Position numbers and translations under genes: made by a program. A DNA stretch of 34,406 nucleotides from Phytophthora quininea (taxonomy: Eukaryota > Oomycota > Peronosporomycetes > Peronosporales > Peronosporaceae), in assembly GCA_011947345.1 (NCBI GenBank), contig JAAVTG010000773.1:1-34406 (forward strand). Direction: 5' to 3'. Numbering within the stretch: the stretch's first letter is position 1; every line of letters starts with the position of its first letter. The notes under the pieces are model-generated. The model was not told the DNA's origin, searched no databases, and worked only from the letters and a program-made list of their open reading frames with translations. Shown here piece after piece: positions 1 to 11,521 of this stretch.

Positions 1-900
1 TCGTCCGTGGCCGTCATGACGGCGACGCCGAGGAACTGCGTGAACAACAATGGCACGATGAGACCCAAGTAAGCCGCGAAGAAGACCTTGGTCTTGCTCT
101 GGGTCACAGGGTGGTAGACGGTGTAGTCAGCGGCGTACGACGTCCAACCGATGGCGAAGCCGAACACGGTAGCGCCGAAACTGAGCACACTGCCCACCTC
201 CGAGACGCCCGTGCCCATAGGGATGTGGATGTACGCGCCCGAGTGCCAGAACTCGATGAGCACGATCATGAAGACGATGAAAGCCGGGATCCACGACCAG
301 AACTCGTAGGCGTGCACCACCTTGTAGCCGAAGAGCGTCACCAGGAAGGTGCAGGCGGCGATGATGATGATCCCGGCCCAGCCGGGCACGTCGTTGTTGA
401 CGGCGTTGATCACTTGGGCGCCGACGATCACGTTGATGCAGGACCAGCCGAGGCACGCGATGACATTGAAGATGGCGACGATCTTGACGCCGTGCCAGCC
501 GTACCAGAAGCGTGACAGGATGATCTGCCGCAGTCCGAAGATGGGGCCGAAGGTCGAGAAGTAGCACACAGGCAGGATGCCCACCATGTTAAAGAAGAGC
601 ACGACCAGGAAGGCGTCCCCAGACCCGAGGTAGAACAGCGACTTGCCCAGCACGCCGATGGCGAACGAGCTGATAACCATGTTGGCAGCCAGCCACATGG
701 TGCCGACGTTCAGCAGCGAGTCGTCGTGGCGCTCGTCCTCGGGCACGCGCTCGATGCCGCGCTGCTCGATCTTGAACTTGCCGGCCCAGCTGCGCGTACA
801 GCGAGTTGCCGGTCTCGAAGTCCTGCTCCGGCGCATTGGGCACCGGCACGTCGCCGTCCAGCTTGTTGTACTGGGCCTTGGGGGACTTGTCGGCGTCCAT
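1..900 (-). CDS. NCS1-type purine/cytosine permease, N-terminal part (frameshifted, runs off left edge)
   Basis: This is a membrane transporter of the nucleobase-cation-symport-1 family, expected to import purines or cytosine with protons across the plasma membrane. The ATG at 900 begins a hydrophilic N-tail (MDADKSPKAQYNKL). After a frame change near 783-788 the frame continues open to the edge for about 260 codons. It shows the family motif RGIERVPEDER, then seven hydrophobic segments, including MWLAANMVISSFAIGVLG, AIFNVIACLGWSCINVI and the signature GWTSYAADYTVY. The C-terminal half lies outside the window. The start is supported by a core promoter 63 nt upstream. The frame change is one extra base in a GGCCC context, so it is either an assembly error or an early truncating mutation. 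Seen: motifs and the frame break. Known: motif-to-family link. Inferred: the substrate. Fungal Fcy2-like permeases are the nearest relatives I recognise. Confidence 0.8.
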
Positions 901-948
901 TGCGACCAACTTCACGGCAATGCAGACGAATCGACGAGACCAACGCGA

Positions 949-967
949 CGCAAATCGAGGAATGGGC
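949..967 (-). promoter_or_regulatory. Oomycete Inr+FPR core promoter of the permease gene
   Basis: On the minus strand this reads GCCCATTCCTCGATTTGCG, matching GCTCATTYYNCAWTTTY at all but three positions. The predicted start (the A of CATT, about 963) gives a 63-nt leader to the ATG at 900, typical for oomycetes. Confidence 0.6.
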
Positions 968-1947
968 GACCGCGGGGGATCGTCGGCGAGCGGAACCGGT
1001 GGCGGCGGCCGAGACGATACAAAGATGGCACCAACACGGCCAAGGGGATGGGACACCCTGCGTCACGGCGCGACGAGAAAAGAAGAGTGCACATGGCGGT
1101 CAGAAACCCAGCGGACGAGTGCAGAGCGTCCGCGGCAAGCGCGTTAAGCCGGGCGCGACACGGGATTTCAGAAGCGCTTTCGCTGCAAGCGCAGGAGACG
1201 ACGAGGAAGGTGCTCGCGACGCTGCAGTCGAGGCCGGTGGCCTGCAGCGTCCAAAAGCACGCTGGCCGTGTTCATCAATGAGCAAGTTGTCTTTTTGACT
1301 GACCGACGAGAGGGAGCGGCGCATCACTGTCGGTATCCGGTCGCTGAAAGAGCCAGGGTTTTGACAAGCGTCGCCGCTGCCGCGACTTGCATCCGTCGAC
1401 GACGCAAATCGCACTGCTGTCCCCACATTGAACCGAGCTGCAAGGGAACAAGACCGAGGCTGGCCACACACCGGAGCTGCGAGTCGCAGCGAGTTTCAAC
1501 GCCAAGGCTCGAGCTGCAAAGCTGCTAACGGCGAGCCTGATGGTGCGACTGATGCGCGTGAGACCGGCCATTGCGCCACGAAAGCCGCGTCGGCGCCGCG
1601 GCGGCCAATCGCGGCGGATGTTGTCGGCATTGATTGGACGGCAGGCGCGCGAGCCGGAGCTGGTTGTGGTCAAGTATGCAACGATCGCTGGCGTCTACAG
1701 ACAAGTTCTCTGTGCGCAGAAACCTACACTTTTTCGCGGGCTCGGCACGACGCGCTAATCTGCGGCGATGGACCGCCAACACAGCAAAAAGTGTCGGGCC
1801 GAAATGAGGGGACGAGGACGCCCTCGTTGGCGCCTGTAGGACCTTGCTGCAAGTCCCTACGATGATATGTGAATGCGAGCGCTGCAGCGCATTCAACAGC
1901 GCTGCCACTGTTCGTTAATGCCGCATTGCACACGTTAAATCAAGCAT
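968..1947. other. Upstream intergenic region, no supported gene
   Basis: This GC-rich stretch has several overlapping open frames on both strands. None has a recognisable domain, a good promoter or protein-like composition. I see no RNA gene or repeat. Confidence 0.5.
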
Positions 1948-2184
1948 TTACGGGCTGTGCGTCAGCGCGGTGGGGGCCAATGACTTGCGCGGTTCACGCA
2001 TCACGTTGGCCTTGGCGTTAATCGTCTTCGCGCATGCACTTCGCCAAACCACGACTGCACTACTTTTCAGATCAAACAAATTATATAGTACCTGTAAGAC
2101 AACAGCCTTCTGCTTGGGAAAGCAGGTTTCGTTGGACCTCTGCTGCATCAGCTTCGCAACCTCAGCAACTGTGGTGCGAGTCAT
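1948..2184 (-). CDS. Hypothetical small ORF, 78 codons
   Basis: I do not recognise it. An ATG at 2184 opens 78 codons (MTRTTVAEVAKLMQQRSNE...), and the frame is open upstream to about 2300 without another ATG. The segment TVAEVAKLMQQ is helix-like. The AT-rich setting and the neighbouring repeat-like sequence suggest it may be a remnant of a longer, decayed ORF. No promoter or splice signals were found, and it may equally be chance. Confidence 0.15.
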   Translation of the reverse strand: MTRTTVAEVAKLMQQRSNETCFPKQKAVVLQVLYNLFDLKSSAVVVWRSACAKTINAKANVMREPRKSLAPTALTHSP

Positions 2185-2381
2185 AATACCAGCAATACTT
2201 GTTGGTAGACTAAAAACATCGTAAGCTCCACTAGAAATCTTTAGGTCATGATAATTAGGGCTTCGTGGATGCTGGGATCGGTTCGTTTTGCTTTTGAGGG
2301 CAAGTTGCTAAGCTAGCAAAGTTCACCGGGGTCATCTTCTTGTGCGTCTGCTTCGCAGCCGCGCCATCTGCCCTTTACTCT

Positions 2382-2501
2382 ACCGGTATGAACCCGGTAT
2401 TGAACAACAGGACTCCTTTTCCACCGGTATGGAACTGGTATGTAACCGACGTACCGGCACGGCAGCGACCGCCACCGGTATTGTACCAGTATAACGGTAC
2501 C
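2382..2501. repeat. Cluster of ACCGGTAT-like motifs in 11-bp-spaced doublets
   Basis: Motif pairs start at 2382/2393 (ACCGGTAT, CCCGGTAT), 2423/2434 (ACCGGTAT, ACTGGTAT) and 2474/2485 (ACCGGTAT, ACCAGTAT). Single relatives lie at 2453 (ACCGGCA) and 2494 (ACGGTACC). Spacing within each pair is always 11 bp, about one helical turn. The core ACCGGT is palindromic. This could be a protein-binding array or subterminal repeats of a DNA transposon. Confidence 0.55.
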
Positions 2502-3471
2502 AAAAACGGAATTTGCTTCTCTCCAATATCCCAGTATTGTTATTCATGCTGTCTGTGCATCGATCCATGCCGCTACAACGCGAAAATCACTTTAAAACTT
2601 CCTGTTGGCTAATCGGATGGTCTTTTATTTACGCTAGGCGTGGTTTTAACATATAAATGCATTGTACTTTTCTATGTATCATGTAGGAATTAGTGAATAT
2701 TTTAACTCTAGCGTAAGGCAAGAGCAAAATGCTCCTAGCTTAGCCCTGCTCTTTTTCGATAAATTATAAAAGTTTAAAATAATATATGTAAGTTACCAGG
2801 TGTGAGATGCCTCAGAACGCGCTAGCAACAATTTATACCACCACAGGTAGTTTGTTTGATAAAGGGTAAGCACTAATAAATATACTGGTTGGCTGGAAAA
2901 GAGTATTTCGCAGTTCTCCCCATCAGCCTCAAAACTTTTCCGCTCAAATTTGGATCACTGGTCAGTTCTCTGAAATTAACTTTCAGAACTAAGGAGTGGA
3001 TCCCAGCAGGGGTCCCATTTGCAAGATAATATCCCTGGAGTTCAATCATAAATGAGAGGGGGTATCGTTTTAGCTCAAGTCTGTTACTGCTACCTAATAC
3101 TCGTCCACCTCAACTAAGTGCGAAATCTGGAGGTGGATGTCGAACGAACGAAAGTGCGAAATTTATCTGCCAATTAGAAAAGATAAATGTAGCGCGGAGG
3201 TGGTCTTACCTTGCGAACGGCGCCGATTAATACTAACAAGGTCTATGTACCTCAGACTCGCTAGCAAACTGTTGCAGGGTCTGGGGCTGCGAAACCAGCA
3301 AAGGTTCACCCAGGATACCCTCACTTTTTCAAGATCTCCAACTACTATACCAAGTCAAATTATTTGTTTCCTACAGCAAGTAGGTAGAATACACAGATTC
3401 AATCACCAAAAACGCGTAATCCCTATAAATGTAACAGGGAACCCAGCCGCCAGACCCGTGATTCGCATAGC
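2502..3471. other. AT-rich gene-free flank of the tRNA array
   Basis: This low-GC sequence has no supported gene. A 9-bp inverted pair TTACGCTAG (2629-2637) and CTAGCGTAA (2708-2716) brackets about 70 bp, followed by a small hairpin GAGCA-AAA-TGCTC. The overall look is of decayed transposon sequence, but I see no clear LTR or terminal inverted repeat. Confidence 0.4.
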
Positions 3472-3586
3472 GCGCTGGCGAAGTCGGCACACGAGTTTCG
3501 AGCCGAGAGAGGTCGTGCTGTGACGACCGGCAGCGCAGTGGGTGCGGCGTGCGCGCGTTGCAAGAGAGGTGAGTCGAACAAAGAGT

Positions 3587-3658
3587 TGGACACACCGGGG
3601 ATTGAACCCGGGGCCTTCCGCTTGCAAAGCGGACGCGCTACCACTGCGCTATGCGCCC
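3587..3658 (-). tRNA. tRNA-Ala(UGC), copy 1
   Basis: Full cloverleaf of 72 nt. Acceptor is GGGCGCA/TGTGTCC, including the G3-U70 pair that specifies alanine. D stem is GCGC/GCGC, anticodon loop TTTGCAA (anticodon UGC), T loop TTCAATC, discriminator A73, and CCA is not encoded. Box A (TAGCGCAGTGG) and box B (GGTTCAATCC) are intact. An A-run (AAAAAT) lies about 26-31 nt upstream, where TFIIIB binds. The 3' side has only TTT nearby. This copy sits at the left edge, so its downstream flank is unique sequence rather than array. Confidence 0.95.
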
Positions 3659-4153
3659 AGCAGAATCGTAACTAACGCCTCCATTTTTCGCGACCGCTTT
3701 CCTCGGCCCCTACGCGCCTCACACCACCTCCACCACGCCTCCGGGACGCACCCACGCATGCTGCACCGACTCGCCACGTTCGGGCCGGCGTATCGTCCTC
3801 GTGGCTCTCCACACAACCGCCATCTTGACAGCGTCTAGAAACAATTGGGCGCCAGCAACCCCAACCTGTAACCTGTCCTGGGCTCTCACAGGCTCGTCAG
3901 CTCAAGTACCACCACAGCCACAGGTTCGCCACCCTTGGAGATCGTGTTTCGCGTTGCCACACCACAACGAATGACGCCAATGTGCAAGGGCCAAAACGAG
4001 ATCCGTACAGACTGGAGACGCCACGGTCCCCGCGTGGAGCGCTGGCGAAGTCGGCACACGAGTTTCGAGCCGAGAGAGGTCGTGCTGTGACGACCGGCAG
4101 CGCAGTGGGTGCGGCGTGCGCGCGTTGCAAGAGAGGTGAGTCGAACAAAGAGT

Positions 4154-4225
4154 TGGACACACCGGGGATTGAACCCGGGGCCTTCCGCTTGCAAAGCGGA
4201 CGCGCTACCACTGCGCTATGCGCCC
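4154..4225 (-). tRNA. tRNA-Ala(UGC), copy 2
   Basis: Identical to copy 1, 567 bp away. The first T4 tract downstream on its strand is at 3993-3996, about 157 nt past the mature 3' end. Confidence 0.95.
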
Positions 4226-4721
4226 AGCAGAATCGTAACTAACGCCTCCATTTTTCGCGACCGCTTTCCTCGGCCCCTACGCGCCTCACACCACCTCCAC
4301 CACGCCTCCGGGACGCACCCACGCATGCTGCACCGACTCGCCACGTTCGGGCCGGCGTATCGTCCTCGTGGCTCTCCACACAACCGCCATCTTGACAGCG
4401 TCTAGAAACAATTGGGCGCCAGCAACCCCAACCTGTAACCTGTCCTGGGCTCTCACAGGCTCGTCAGCTCAAGTACCACCACAGCCACAGGTTCGCCACC
4501 CTTGGAGATCGTGTTTCGCGTTGCCACACCACAACGAATGACGCCAATGTGCAAGGGCCAAAACGAGATCCGTACAGACTGGAGACGCCACGGTCCCCCG
4601 CGTGGAGCGCTGGCGAAGTCGGCACACGAGTTTCGAGCCGAGAGAGGTCGTGCTGTGACGACCGGCAGCGCAGTGGGTGCGGCGTGCGCGCGTTGCAAGA
4701 GAGGTGAGTCGAACAAAGAGT

Positions 4722-4793
4722 TGGACACACCGGGGATTGAACCCGGGGCCTTCCGCTTGCAAAGCGGACGCGCTACCACTGCGCTATGCGCCC
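4722..4793 (-). tRNA. tRNA-Ala(UGC), copy 3
   Basis: Intact 72 nt, 568 bp from copy 2. The extra base lies in a C-run of the spacer. Confidence 0.95.
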
Positions 4794-5287
4794 AGCAGAA
4801 TCGTAACTAACGCCTCCATTTTTCGCGACCGCTTTCCTCGGCCCCTACGCGCCTCACACCACCTCCACCACGCCTCCGGGACGCACCCACGCATGCTGCA
4901 CCGACTCGCCACGTTCGGGCCGGCGTATCGTCCTCGTGGCTCTCCACACAACCGCCATCTTGACAGCGTCTAGAAACAATTGGGCGCCAGCAACCCCAAC
5001 CTGTAACCTGTCCTGGGCTCTCACAGGCTCGTCAGCTCAAGTACCACCACAGCCACAGGTTCGCCACCCTTGGAGATCGTGTTTCGCGTTGCCACACCAC
5101 AACGAATGACGCCAATGTGCAAGGGCCAAAACGAGATCCGTACAGACTGGAGACGCCACGGTCCCCCGCGTGGAGCGCTGGCGAAGTCGGCACACGAGTT
5201 TCGAGCCGAGAGAGGTCGTGCTGTGACGACCGGCAGCGCAGTGGGTGCGGCGTGCGCGTTGCAAGAGAGGTGAGTCGAACAAAGAGT

Positions 5288-5359
5288 TGGACACACCGGG
5301 GATTGAACCCGGGGCCTTCCGCTTGCAAAGCGGACGCGCTACCACTGCGCTATGCGCCC
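5288..5359 (-). tRNA. tRNA-Ala(UGC), copy 4
   Basis: Intact 72 nt. The 3' flank has lost one CG of the GCGCGCG tract (spacing 566 bp). Confidence 0.95.
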
Positions 5360-5855
5360 AGCAGAATCGTAACTAACGCCTCCATTTTTCGCGACCGCTT
5401 TCCTCGGCCCCTACGCGCCTCACACCACCTCCACCACGCCTCCGGGACGCACCCACGCATGCTGCACCGACTCGCCACGTTCGGGCCGGCGTATCGTCCT
5501 CGTGGCTCTCCACACAACCGCCATCTTGACAGCGTCTAGAAACAATTGGGCGCCAGCAACCCCAACCTGTAACCTGTCCTGGGCTCTCACAGGCTCGTCA
5601 GCTCAAGTACCACCACAGCCACAGGTTCGCCACCCTTGGAGATCGTGTTTCGCGTTGCCACACCACAACGAATGACGCCAATGTGCAAGGGCCAAAACGA
5701 GATCCGTACAGACTGGAGACGCCACGGTCCCCCGCGTGGAGCGCTGGCGAAGTCGGCACACGAGTTTCGAGCCGAGAGAGGTCGTGCTGTGACGACCGGC
5801 AGCGCAGTGGGTGCGGCGTGCGCGCGTTGCAAGAGAGGTGAGTCGAACAAAGAGT

Positions 5856-5927
5856 TGGACACACCGGGGATTGAACCCGGGGCCTTCCGCTTGCAAAGCG
5901 GACGCGCTACCACTGCGCTATGCGCCC
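5856..5927 (-). tRNA. tRNA-Ala(UGC), copy 5
   Basis: Intact 72 nt; left-type haplotype at all spacer markers. Confidence 0.95.
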
Positions 5928-6422
5928 AGCAGAATCGTAACTAACGCCTCCATTTTTCGCGACCGCTTTCCTCGGCCCCTACGCGCCTCACACCACCTCC
6001 ACCACGCCTCCGGGACGCACCCACGCATGCTGCACCGACTCGCCACGTTCGGGCCGGCGTATCGTCCTCGTGGCTCTCCACACAACCGCCATCTTGACAG
6101 CGTCTAGAAACAATTGGGCGCCAGCAACCCCAACCTGTAACCTGTCCTGGGCTCTCACAGGCTCGTCAGCTCAAGTACCACCACAGCCACAGGTTCGCCA
6201 CCCTTGGAGATCGTGTTTCGCGTTGCCACACCACAACGAATGACGCCAATGTGCAAGGGCCAAAACGAGATCCGTACAGACTGGAGACGCCACGGTCCCC
6301 GCGTGGAGCGCTGGCGAAGTCGGCACACGAGTTTCGAGCCGAGAGAGGTCGTGCTGTGACGACCGGCAGCGCAGTGGGTGCGGCGTGCGCGCGTTGCAAG
6401 AGAGGTGAGTCGAACAAAGAGT

Positions 6423-6494
6423 TGGACACACCGGGGATTGAACCCGGGGCCTTCCGCTTGCAAAGCGGACGCGCTACCACTGCGCTATGCGCCC
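6423..6494 (-). tRNA. tRNA-Ala(UGC), copy 6
   Basis: Intact 72 nt; the last copy in the left block with CATCTTGACA. Confidence 0.95.
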
Positions 6495-6988
6495 AGCAGA
6501 ATCGTAACTAACGCCTCCATTTTTCGCGACCGCTTTCCTCGGCCCCTACGCGCCTCACACCACCTCCACCACGCCTCCGGGACGCACCCACGCATGCTGC
6601 ACCGACTCGCCACGTTCGGGCCGGCGTATCGTCCTCGTGGCTCTCCACACAACCGCCATCTTGACAGCGTCTAGAAACAATTGGGCGCCAGCAACCCCAA
6701 CCTGTAACCTGTCCTGGGCTCTCACAGGCTCGTCAGCTCAAGTACCACCACAGCCACAGGTTCGCCACCCTTGGAGATCGTGTTTCGCGTTGCCACACCA
6801 CAACGAATGACGCCAATGTGCAAGGGCCAAAACGAGATCCGTACAGACTGGAACGCCACGGTCCCCGCGTGGAGCGCTGGCGAAGTCGGCACACGAGTTT
6901 CGAGCCGAGAGAGGTCGTGCTGTGACGACCGGCAGCGCAGTGGGTGCGGCGTGCGCGCGTTGCAAGAGAGGTGAGTCGAACAAAGAGT

Positions 6989-7060
6989 TGGACACACCGG
7001 GGATTGAACCCGGGGCCTTCCGCTTGCAAAGCGGACGCGCTACCACTGCGCTATGCGCCC
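6989..7060 (-). tRNA. tRNA-Ala(UGC), copy 7
   Basis: Intact 72 nt; the first unit with the CTGGAACGCC variant, where the dimeric periodicity begins. Confidence 0.95.
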
Positions 7061-7556
7061 AGCAGAATCGTAACTAACGCCTCCATTTTTCGCGACCGCT
7101 TTCCTCGGCCCCTACGCGCCTCACACCACCTCCACCACGCCTCCGGGACGCACCCACGCATGCTGCACCGACTCGCCACGTTCGGGCCGGCGTATCGTCC
7201 TCGTGGCTCTCCACACAACCGCCATCTCGACAGCGTCTAGAAACAATTGGGCGCCAGCAACCCCAACCTGTAACCTGTCCTGGGCTCTCACAGGCTCGTC
7301 AGCTCAAGTACCACCACAGCCACAGGTTCGCCACCCTTGGAGATCGTGTTTCGCGTTGCCACACCACAACGAATGACGCCAATGTGCAAGGGCCAAAACG
7401 AGATCCGTACAGACTGGAGACGCCACGGTCCCCCGCGTGGAGCGCTGGCGAAGTCGGCACACGAGTTTCGAGCCGAGAGAGGTCGTGCTGTGACGACCGG
7501 CAGCGCAGTGGGTGCGGCGTGCGCGCGTTGCAAGAGAGGTGAGTCGAACAAAGAGT

Positions 7557-7628
7557 TGGACACACCGGGGATTGAACCCGGGGCCTTCCGCTTGCAAAGC
7601 GGACGCGCTACCACTGCGCTATGCGCCC
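7557..7628 (-). tRNA. tRNA-Ala(UGC), copy 8
   Basis: Intact 72 nt; CTGGAGACGCC partner of the dimer. Confidence 0.95.
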
Positions 7629-8123
7629 AGCAGAATCGTAACTAACGCCTCCATTTTTCGCGACCGCTTTCCTCGGCCCCTACGCGCCTCACACCACCTC
7701 CACCACGCCTCCGGGACGCACCCACGCATGCTGCACCGACTCGCCACGTTCGGGCCGGCGTATCGTCCTCGTGGCTCTCCACACAACCGCCATCTCGACA
7801 GCGTCTAGAAACAATTGGGCGCCAGCAACCCCAACCTGTAACCTGTCCTGGGCTCTCACAGGCTCGTCAGCTCAAGTACCACCACAGCCACAGGTTCGCC
7901 ACCCTTGGAGATCGTGTTTCGCGTTGCCACACCACAACGAATGACGCCAATGTGCAAGGGCCAAAACGAGATCCGTACAGACTGGAACGCCACGGTCCCC
8001 CGCGTGGAGCGCTGGCGAAGTCGGCACACGAGTTTCGAGCCGAGAGAGGTCGTGCTGTGACGACCGGCAGCGCAGTGGGTGCGGCGTGCGCGCGTTGCAA
8101 GAGAGGTGAGTCGAACAAAGAGT

Positions 8124-8195
8124 TGGACACACCGGGGATTGAACCCGGGGCCTTCCGCTTGCAAAGCGGACGCGCTACCACTGCGCTATGCGCCC
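8124..8195 (-). tRNA. tRNA-Ala(UGC), copy 9
   Basis: Intact 72 nt; its leader-side spacer is the first with CTCCGCGACG. Confidence 0.95.
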
Positions 8196-8691
8196 AGCAG
8201 AATCGTAACTAACGCCTCCATTTTTCGCGACCGCTTTCCTCGGCCCCTACGCGCCTCACACCACCTCCACCACGCCTCCGCGACGCACCCACGCATGCTG
8301 CACCGACTCGCCACGTTCGGGCCGGCGTATCGTCCTCGTGGCTCTCCACACAACCGCCATCTCGACAGCGTCTAGAAACAATTGGGCGCCAGCAACCCCA
8401 ACCTGTAACCTGTCCTGGGCTCTCACAGGCTCGTCAGCTCAAGTACCACCACAGCCACAGGTTCGCCACCCTTGGAGATCGTGTTTCGCGTTGCCACACC
8501 ACAACGAATGACGCCAATGTGCAAGGGCCAAAACGAGATCCGTACAGACTGGAGACGCCACGGTCCCCCGCGTGGAGCGCTGGCGAAGTCGGCACACGAG
8601 TTTCGAGCCGAGAGAGGTCGTGCTGTGACGACCGGCAGCGCAGTGGGTGCGGCGTGCGCGCGTTGCAAGAGAGGTGAGTCGAACAAAGAGT

Positions 8692-8763
8692 TGGACACAC
8701 CGGGGATTGAACCCGGGGCCTTCCGCTTGCAAAGCGGACGCGCTACCACTGCGCTATGCGCCC
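8692..8763 (-). tRNA. tRNA-Ala(UGC), copy 10
   Basis: Intact 72 nt; the spacer reverts to CTCCGGGACG. Confidence 0.95.
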
Positions 8764-9258
8764 AGCAGAATCGTAACTAACGCCTCCATTTTTCGCGACC
8801 GCTTTCCTCGGCCCCTACGCGCCTCACACCACCTCCACCACGCCTCCGGGACGCACCCACGCATGCTGCACCGACTCGCCACGTTCGGGCCGGCGTATCG
8901 TCCTCGTGGCTCTCCACACAACCGCCATCTCGACAGCGTCTAGAAACAATTGGGCGCCAGCAACCCCAACCTGTAACCTGTCCTGGGCTCTCACAGGCTC
9001 GTCAGCTCAAGTACCACCACAGCCACAGGTTCGCCACCCTTGGAGATCGTGTTTCGCGTTGCCACACCACAACGAATGACGCCAATGTGCAAGGGCCAAA
9101 ACGAGATCCGTACAGACTGGAACGCCACGGTCCCCCGCGTGGAGCGCTGGCGAAGTCGGCACACGAGTTTCGAGCCGAGAGAGGTCGTGCTGTGACGACC
9201 GGCAGCGCAGTGGGTGCGGCGTGCGCGCGTTGCAAGAGAGGTGAGTCGAACAAAGAGT

Positions 9259-9330
9259 TGGACACACCGGGGATTGAACCCGGGGCCTTCCGCTTGCAAA
9301 GCGGACGCGCTACCACTGCGCTATGCGCCC
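9259..9330 (-). tRNA. tRNA-Ala(UGC), copy 11
   Basis: Intact 72 nt; the last consecutive unit with GGGCCGGCG. Confidence 0.95.
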
Positions 9331-9826
9331 AGCAGAATCGTAACTAACGCCTCCATTTTTCGCGACCGCTTTCCTCGGCCCCTACGCGCCTCACACCACC
9401 TCCACCACGCCTCCGGGACGCACCCACGCATGCTGCACCGACTCGCCACGTTCGGGCCGGCGTATCGTCCTCGTGGCTCTCCACACAACCGCCATCTCGA
9501 CAGCGTCTAGAAACAATTGGGCGCCAGCAACCCCAACCTGTAACCTGTCCTGGGCTCTCACAGGCTCGTCAGCTCAAGTACCACCACAGCCACAGGTTCG
9601 CCACCCTTGGAGATCGTGTTTCGCGTTGCCACACCACAACGAATGACGCCAATGTGCAAGGGCCAAAACGAGATCCGTACAGACTGGAGACGCCACGGTC
9701 CCCCGCGTGGAGCGCTGGCGAAGTCGGCACACGAGTTTCGAGCCGAGAGAGGTCGTGCTGTGACGACCGGCAGCGCAGTGGGTGCGGCGTGCGCGCGTTG
9801 CAAGAGAGGTGAGTCGAACAAAGAGT

Positions 9827-9898
9827 TGGACACACCGGGGATTGAACCCGGGGCCTTCCGCTTGCAAAGCGGACGCGCTACCACTGCGCTATGCGCCC
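9827..9898 (-). tRNA. tRNA-Ala(UGC), copy 12
   Basis: Intact 72 nt; the spacer switches to ACATG and GGGCTGGCG here, with a private CACTGACTCG variant. Confidence 0.95.
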
Positions 9899-10391
9899 AG
9901 CAGAATCGTAACTAACGCCTCCATTTTTCGCGACCGCTTTCCTCGGCCCCTACGCGCCTCACACCACCTCCACCACGCCTCCGCGACGCACCCACATGCT
10001 GCACTGACTCGCCACGTTCGGGCTGGCGTATCGTCCTCGTGGCTCTCCACACAACCGCCATCTCGACAGCGTCTAGAAACAATTGGGCGCCAGCAACCCC
10101 AACCTGTAACCTGTCCTGGGCTCTCACAGGCTCGTCAGCTCAAGTACCACCACAGCCACAGGTTCGCCACCCTTGGAGATCGTGTTTCGCGTTGCCACAC
10201 CACAACGAATGACGCCAATGTGCAAGGGCCAAAACGAGATCCGTACAGACTGGAACGCCACGGTCCCCCGCGTGGAGCGCTGGCGAAGTCGGCACACGAG
10301 TTTCGAGCCGAGAGAGGTCGTGCTGTGACGACCGGCAGCGCAGTGGGTGCGGCGTGCGCGCGTTGCAAGAGAGGTGAGTCGAACAAAGAGT

Positions 10392-10463
10392 TGGACACAC
10401 CGGGGATTGAACCCGGGGCCTTCCGCTTGCAAAGCGGACGCGCTACCACTGCGCTATGCGCCC
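10392..10463 (-). tRNA. tRNA-Ala(UGC), copy 13
   Basis: Intact 72 nt; the spacer has CTCGCGACG and ACACATG for the first time. Confidence 0.95.
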
Positions 10464-10958
10464 AGCAGAATCGTAACTAACGCCTCCATTTTTCGCGACC
10501 GCTTTCCTCGGCCCCTACGCGCCTCACACCACCTCCACCACGCCTCGCGACGCACCCACACATGCTGCACCGACTCGCCACGTTCGGGCTGGCGTATCGT
10601 CCTCGTGGCTCTCCACACAACCGCCATCTCGACAGCGTCTAGAAACAATTGGGCGCCAGCAACCCCAACCTGTAACCTGTCCTGGGCTCTCACAGGCTCG
10701 TCAGCTCAAGTACCACCACAGCCACAGGTTCGCCACCCTTGGAGATCGTGTTTCGCGTTGCCACACCACAACGAATGACGCCAATGTGCAAGGGCCAAAA
10801 CGAGATCCGTACAGACTGGAGACGCCACGGTCCCCCGCGTGGAGCGCTGGCGAAGTCGGCACACGAGTTTCGAGCCGAGAGAGGTCGTGCTGTGACGACC
10901 GGCAGCGCAGTGGGTGCGGCGTGCGCGCGTTGCAAGAGAGGTGAGTCGAACAAAGAGT

Positions 10959-11029
10959 TGGACACACCGGGATTGAACCCGGGGCCTTCCGCTTGCAAAG
11001 CGGACGCGCTACCACTGCGCTATGCGCCC
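10959..11029 (-). pseudogene. tRNA-Ala(UGC) T-arm variant, copy 14
   Basis: 71 nt: one base is lost after TTCAAT, leaving either a 6-nt T loop on a 5-bp stem or an 8-nt loop on a 4-bp stem. Box B is still present, so it could be transcribed, but the elbow fold should be impaired. First of eight copies with this lesion. A homopolymer sequencing error (GGGG to GGG) is possible. Confidence 0.6.
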
Positions 11030-11521
11030 AGCAGAATCGTAACTAACGCCTCCATTTTTCGCGACCGCTTTCCTCGGCCCCTACGCGCCTCACACCACCT
11101 CCACCACGCCTCGCGACGCACCCACATGCTGCACCGACTCGCCACGTTCGGGCTGGCGTATCGTCCTCGTGGCTCTCCACACAACCGCCATCTCGACAGC
11201 GTCTAGAAACAATTGGGCGCCAGCAACCCCAACCTGTAACCTGTCCTGGGCTCTCACAGGCTCGTCAGCTCAAGTACCACCACAGCCACAGGTTCGCCAC
11301 CCTTGGAGATCGTGTTTCGCGTTGCCACACCACAACGAATGACGCCAATGTGCAAGGGCCAAAACGAGATCCGTACAGACTGGAACGCCACGGTCCCCCG
11401 CGTGGAGCGCTGGCGAAGTCGGCACACGAGTTTCGAGCCGAGAGAGGTCGTGCTGTGACGACCGGCAGCGCAGTGGGTGCGGCGTGCGCGCGTTGCAAGA
11501 GAGGTGAGTCGAACAAAGAGT

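Noticed and set aside
111..1298. Plus-strand ORFs of 113-212 codons overlapping the permease
   Set aside because: They are shadows of the minus-strand gene, whose frame shows clear family motifs and membrane segments.
3587..3687. A plus-strand Pol III gene ending at the T5 run near 3683-3687
   Set aside because: The plus strand has no box A or box B and does not fold as a tRNA. The T5 is the complement of the upstream A-run of the minus-strand gene.
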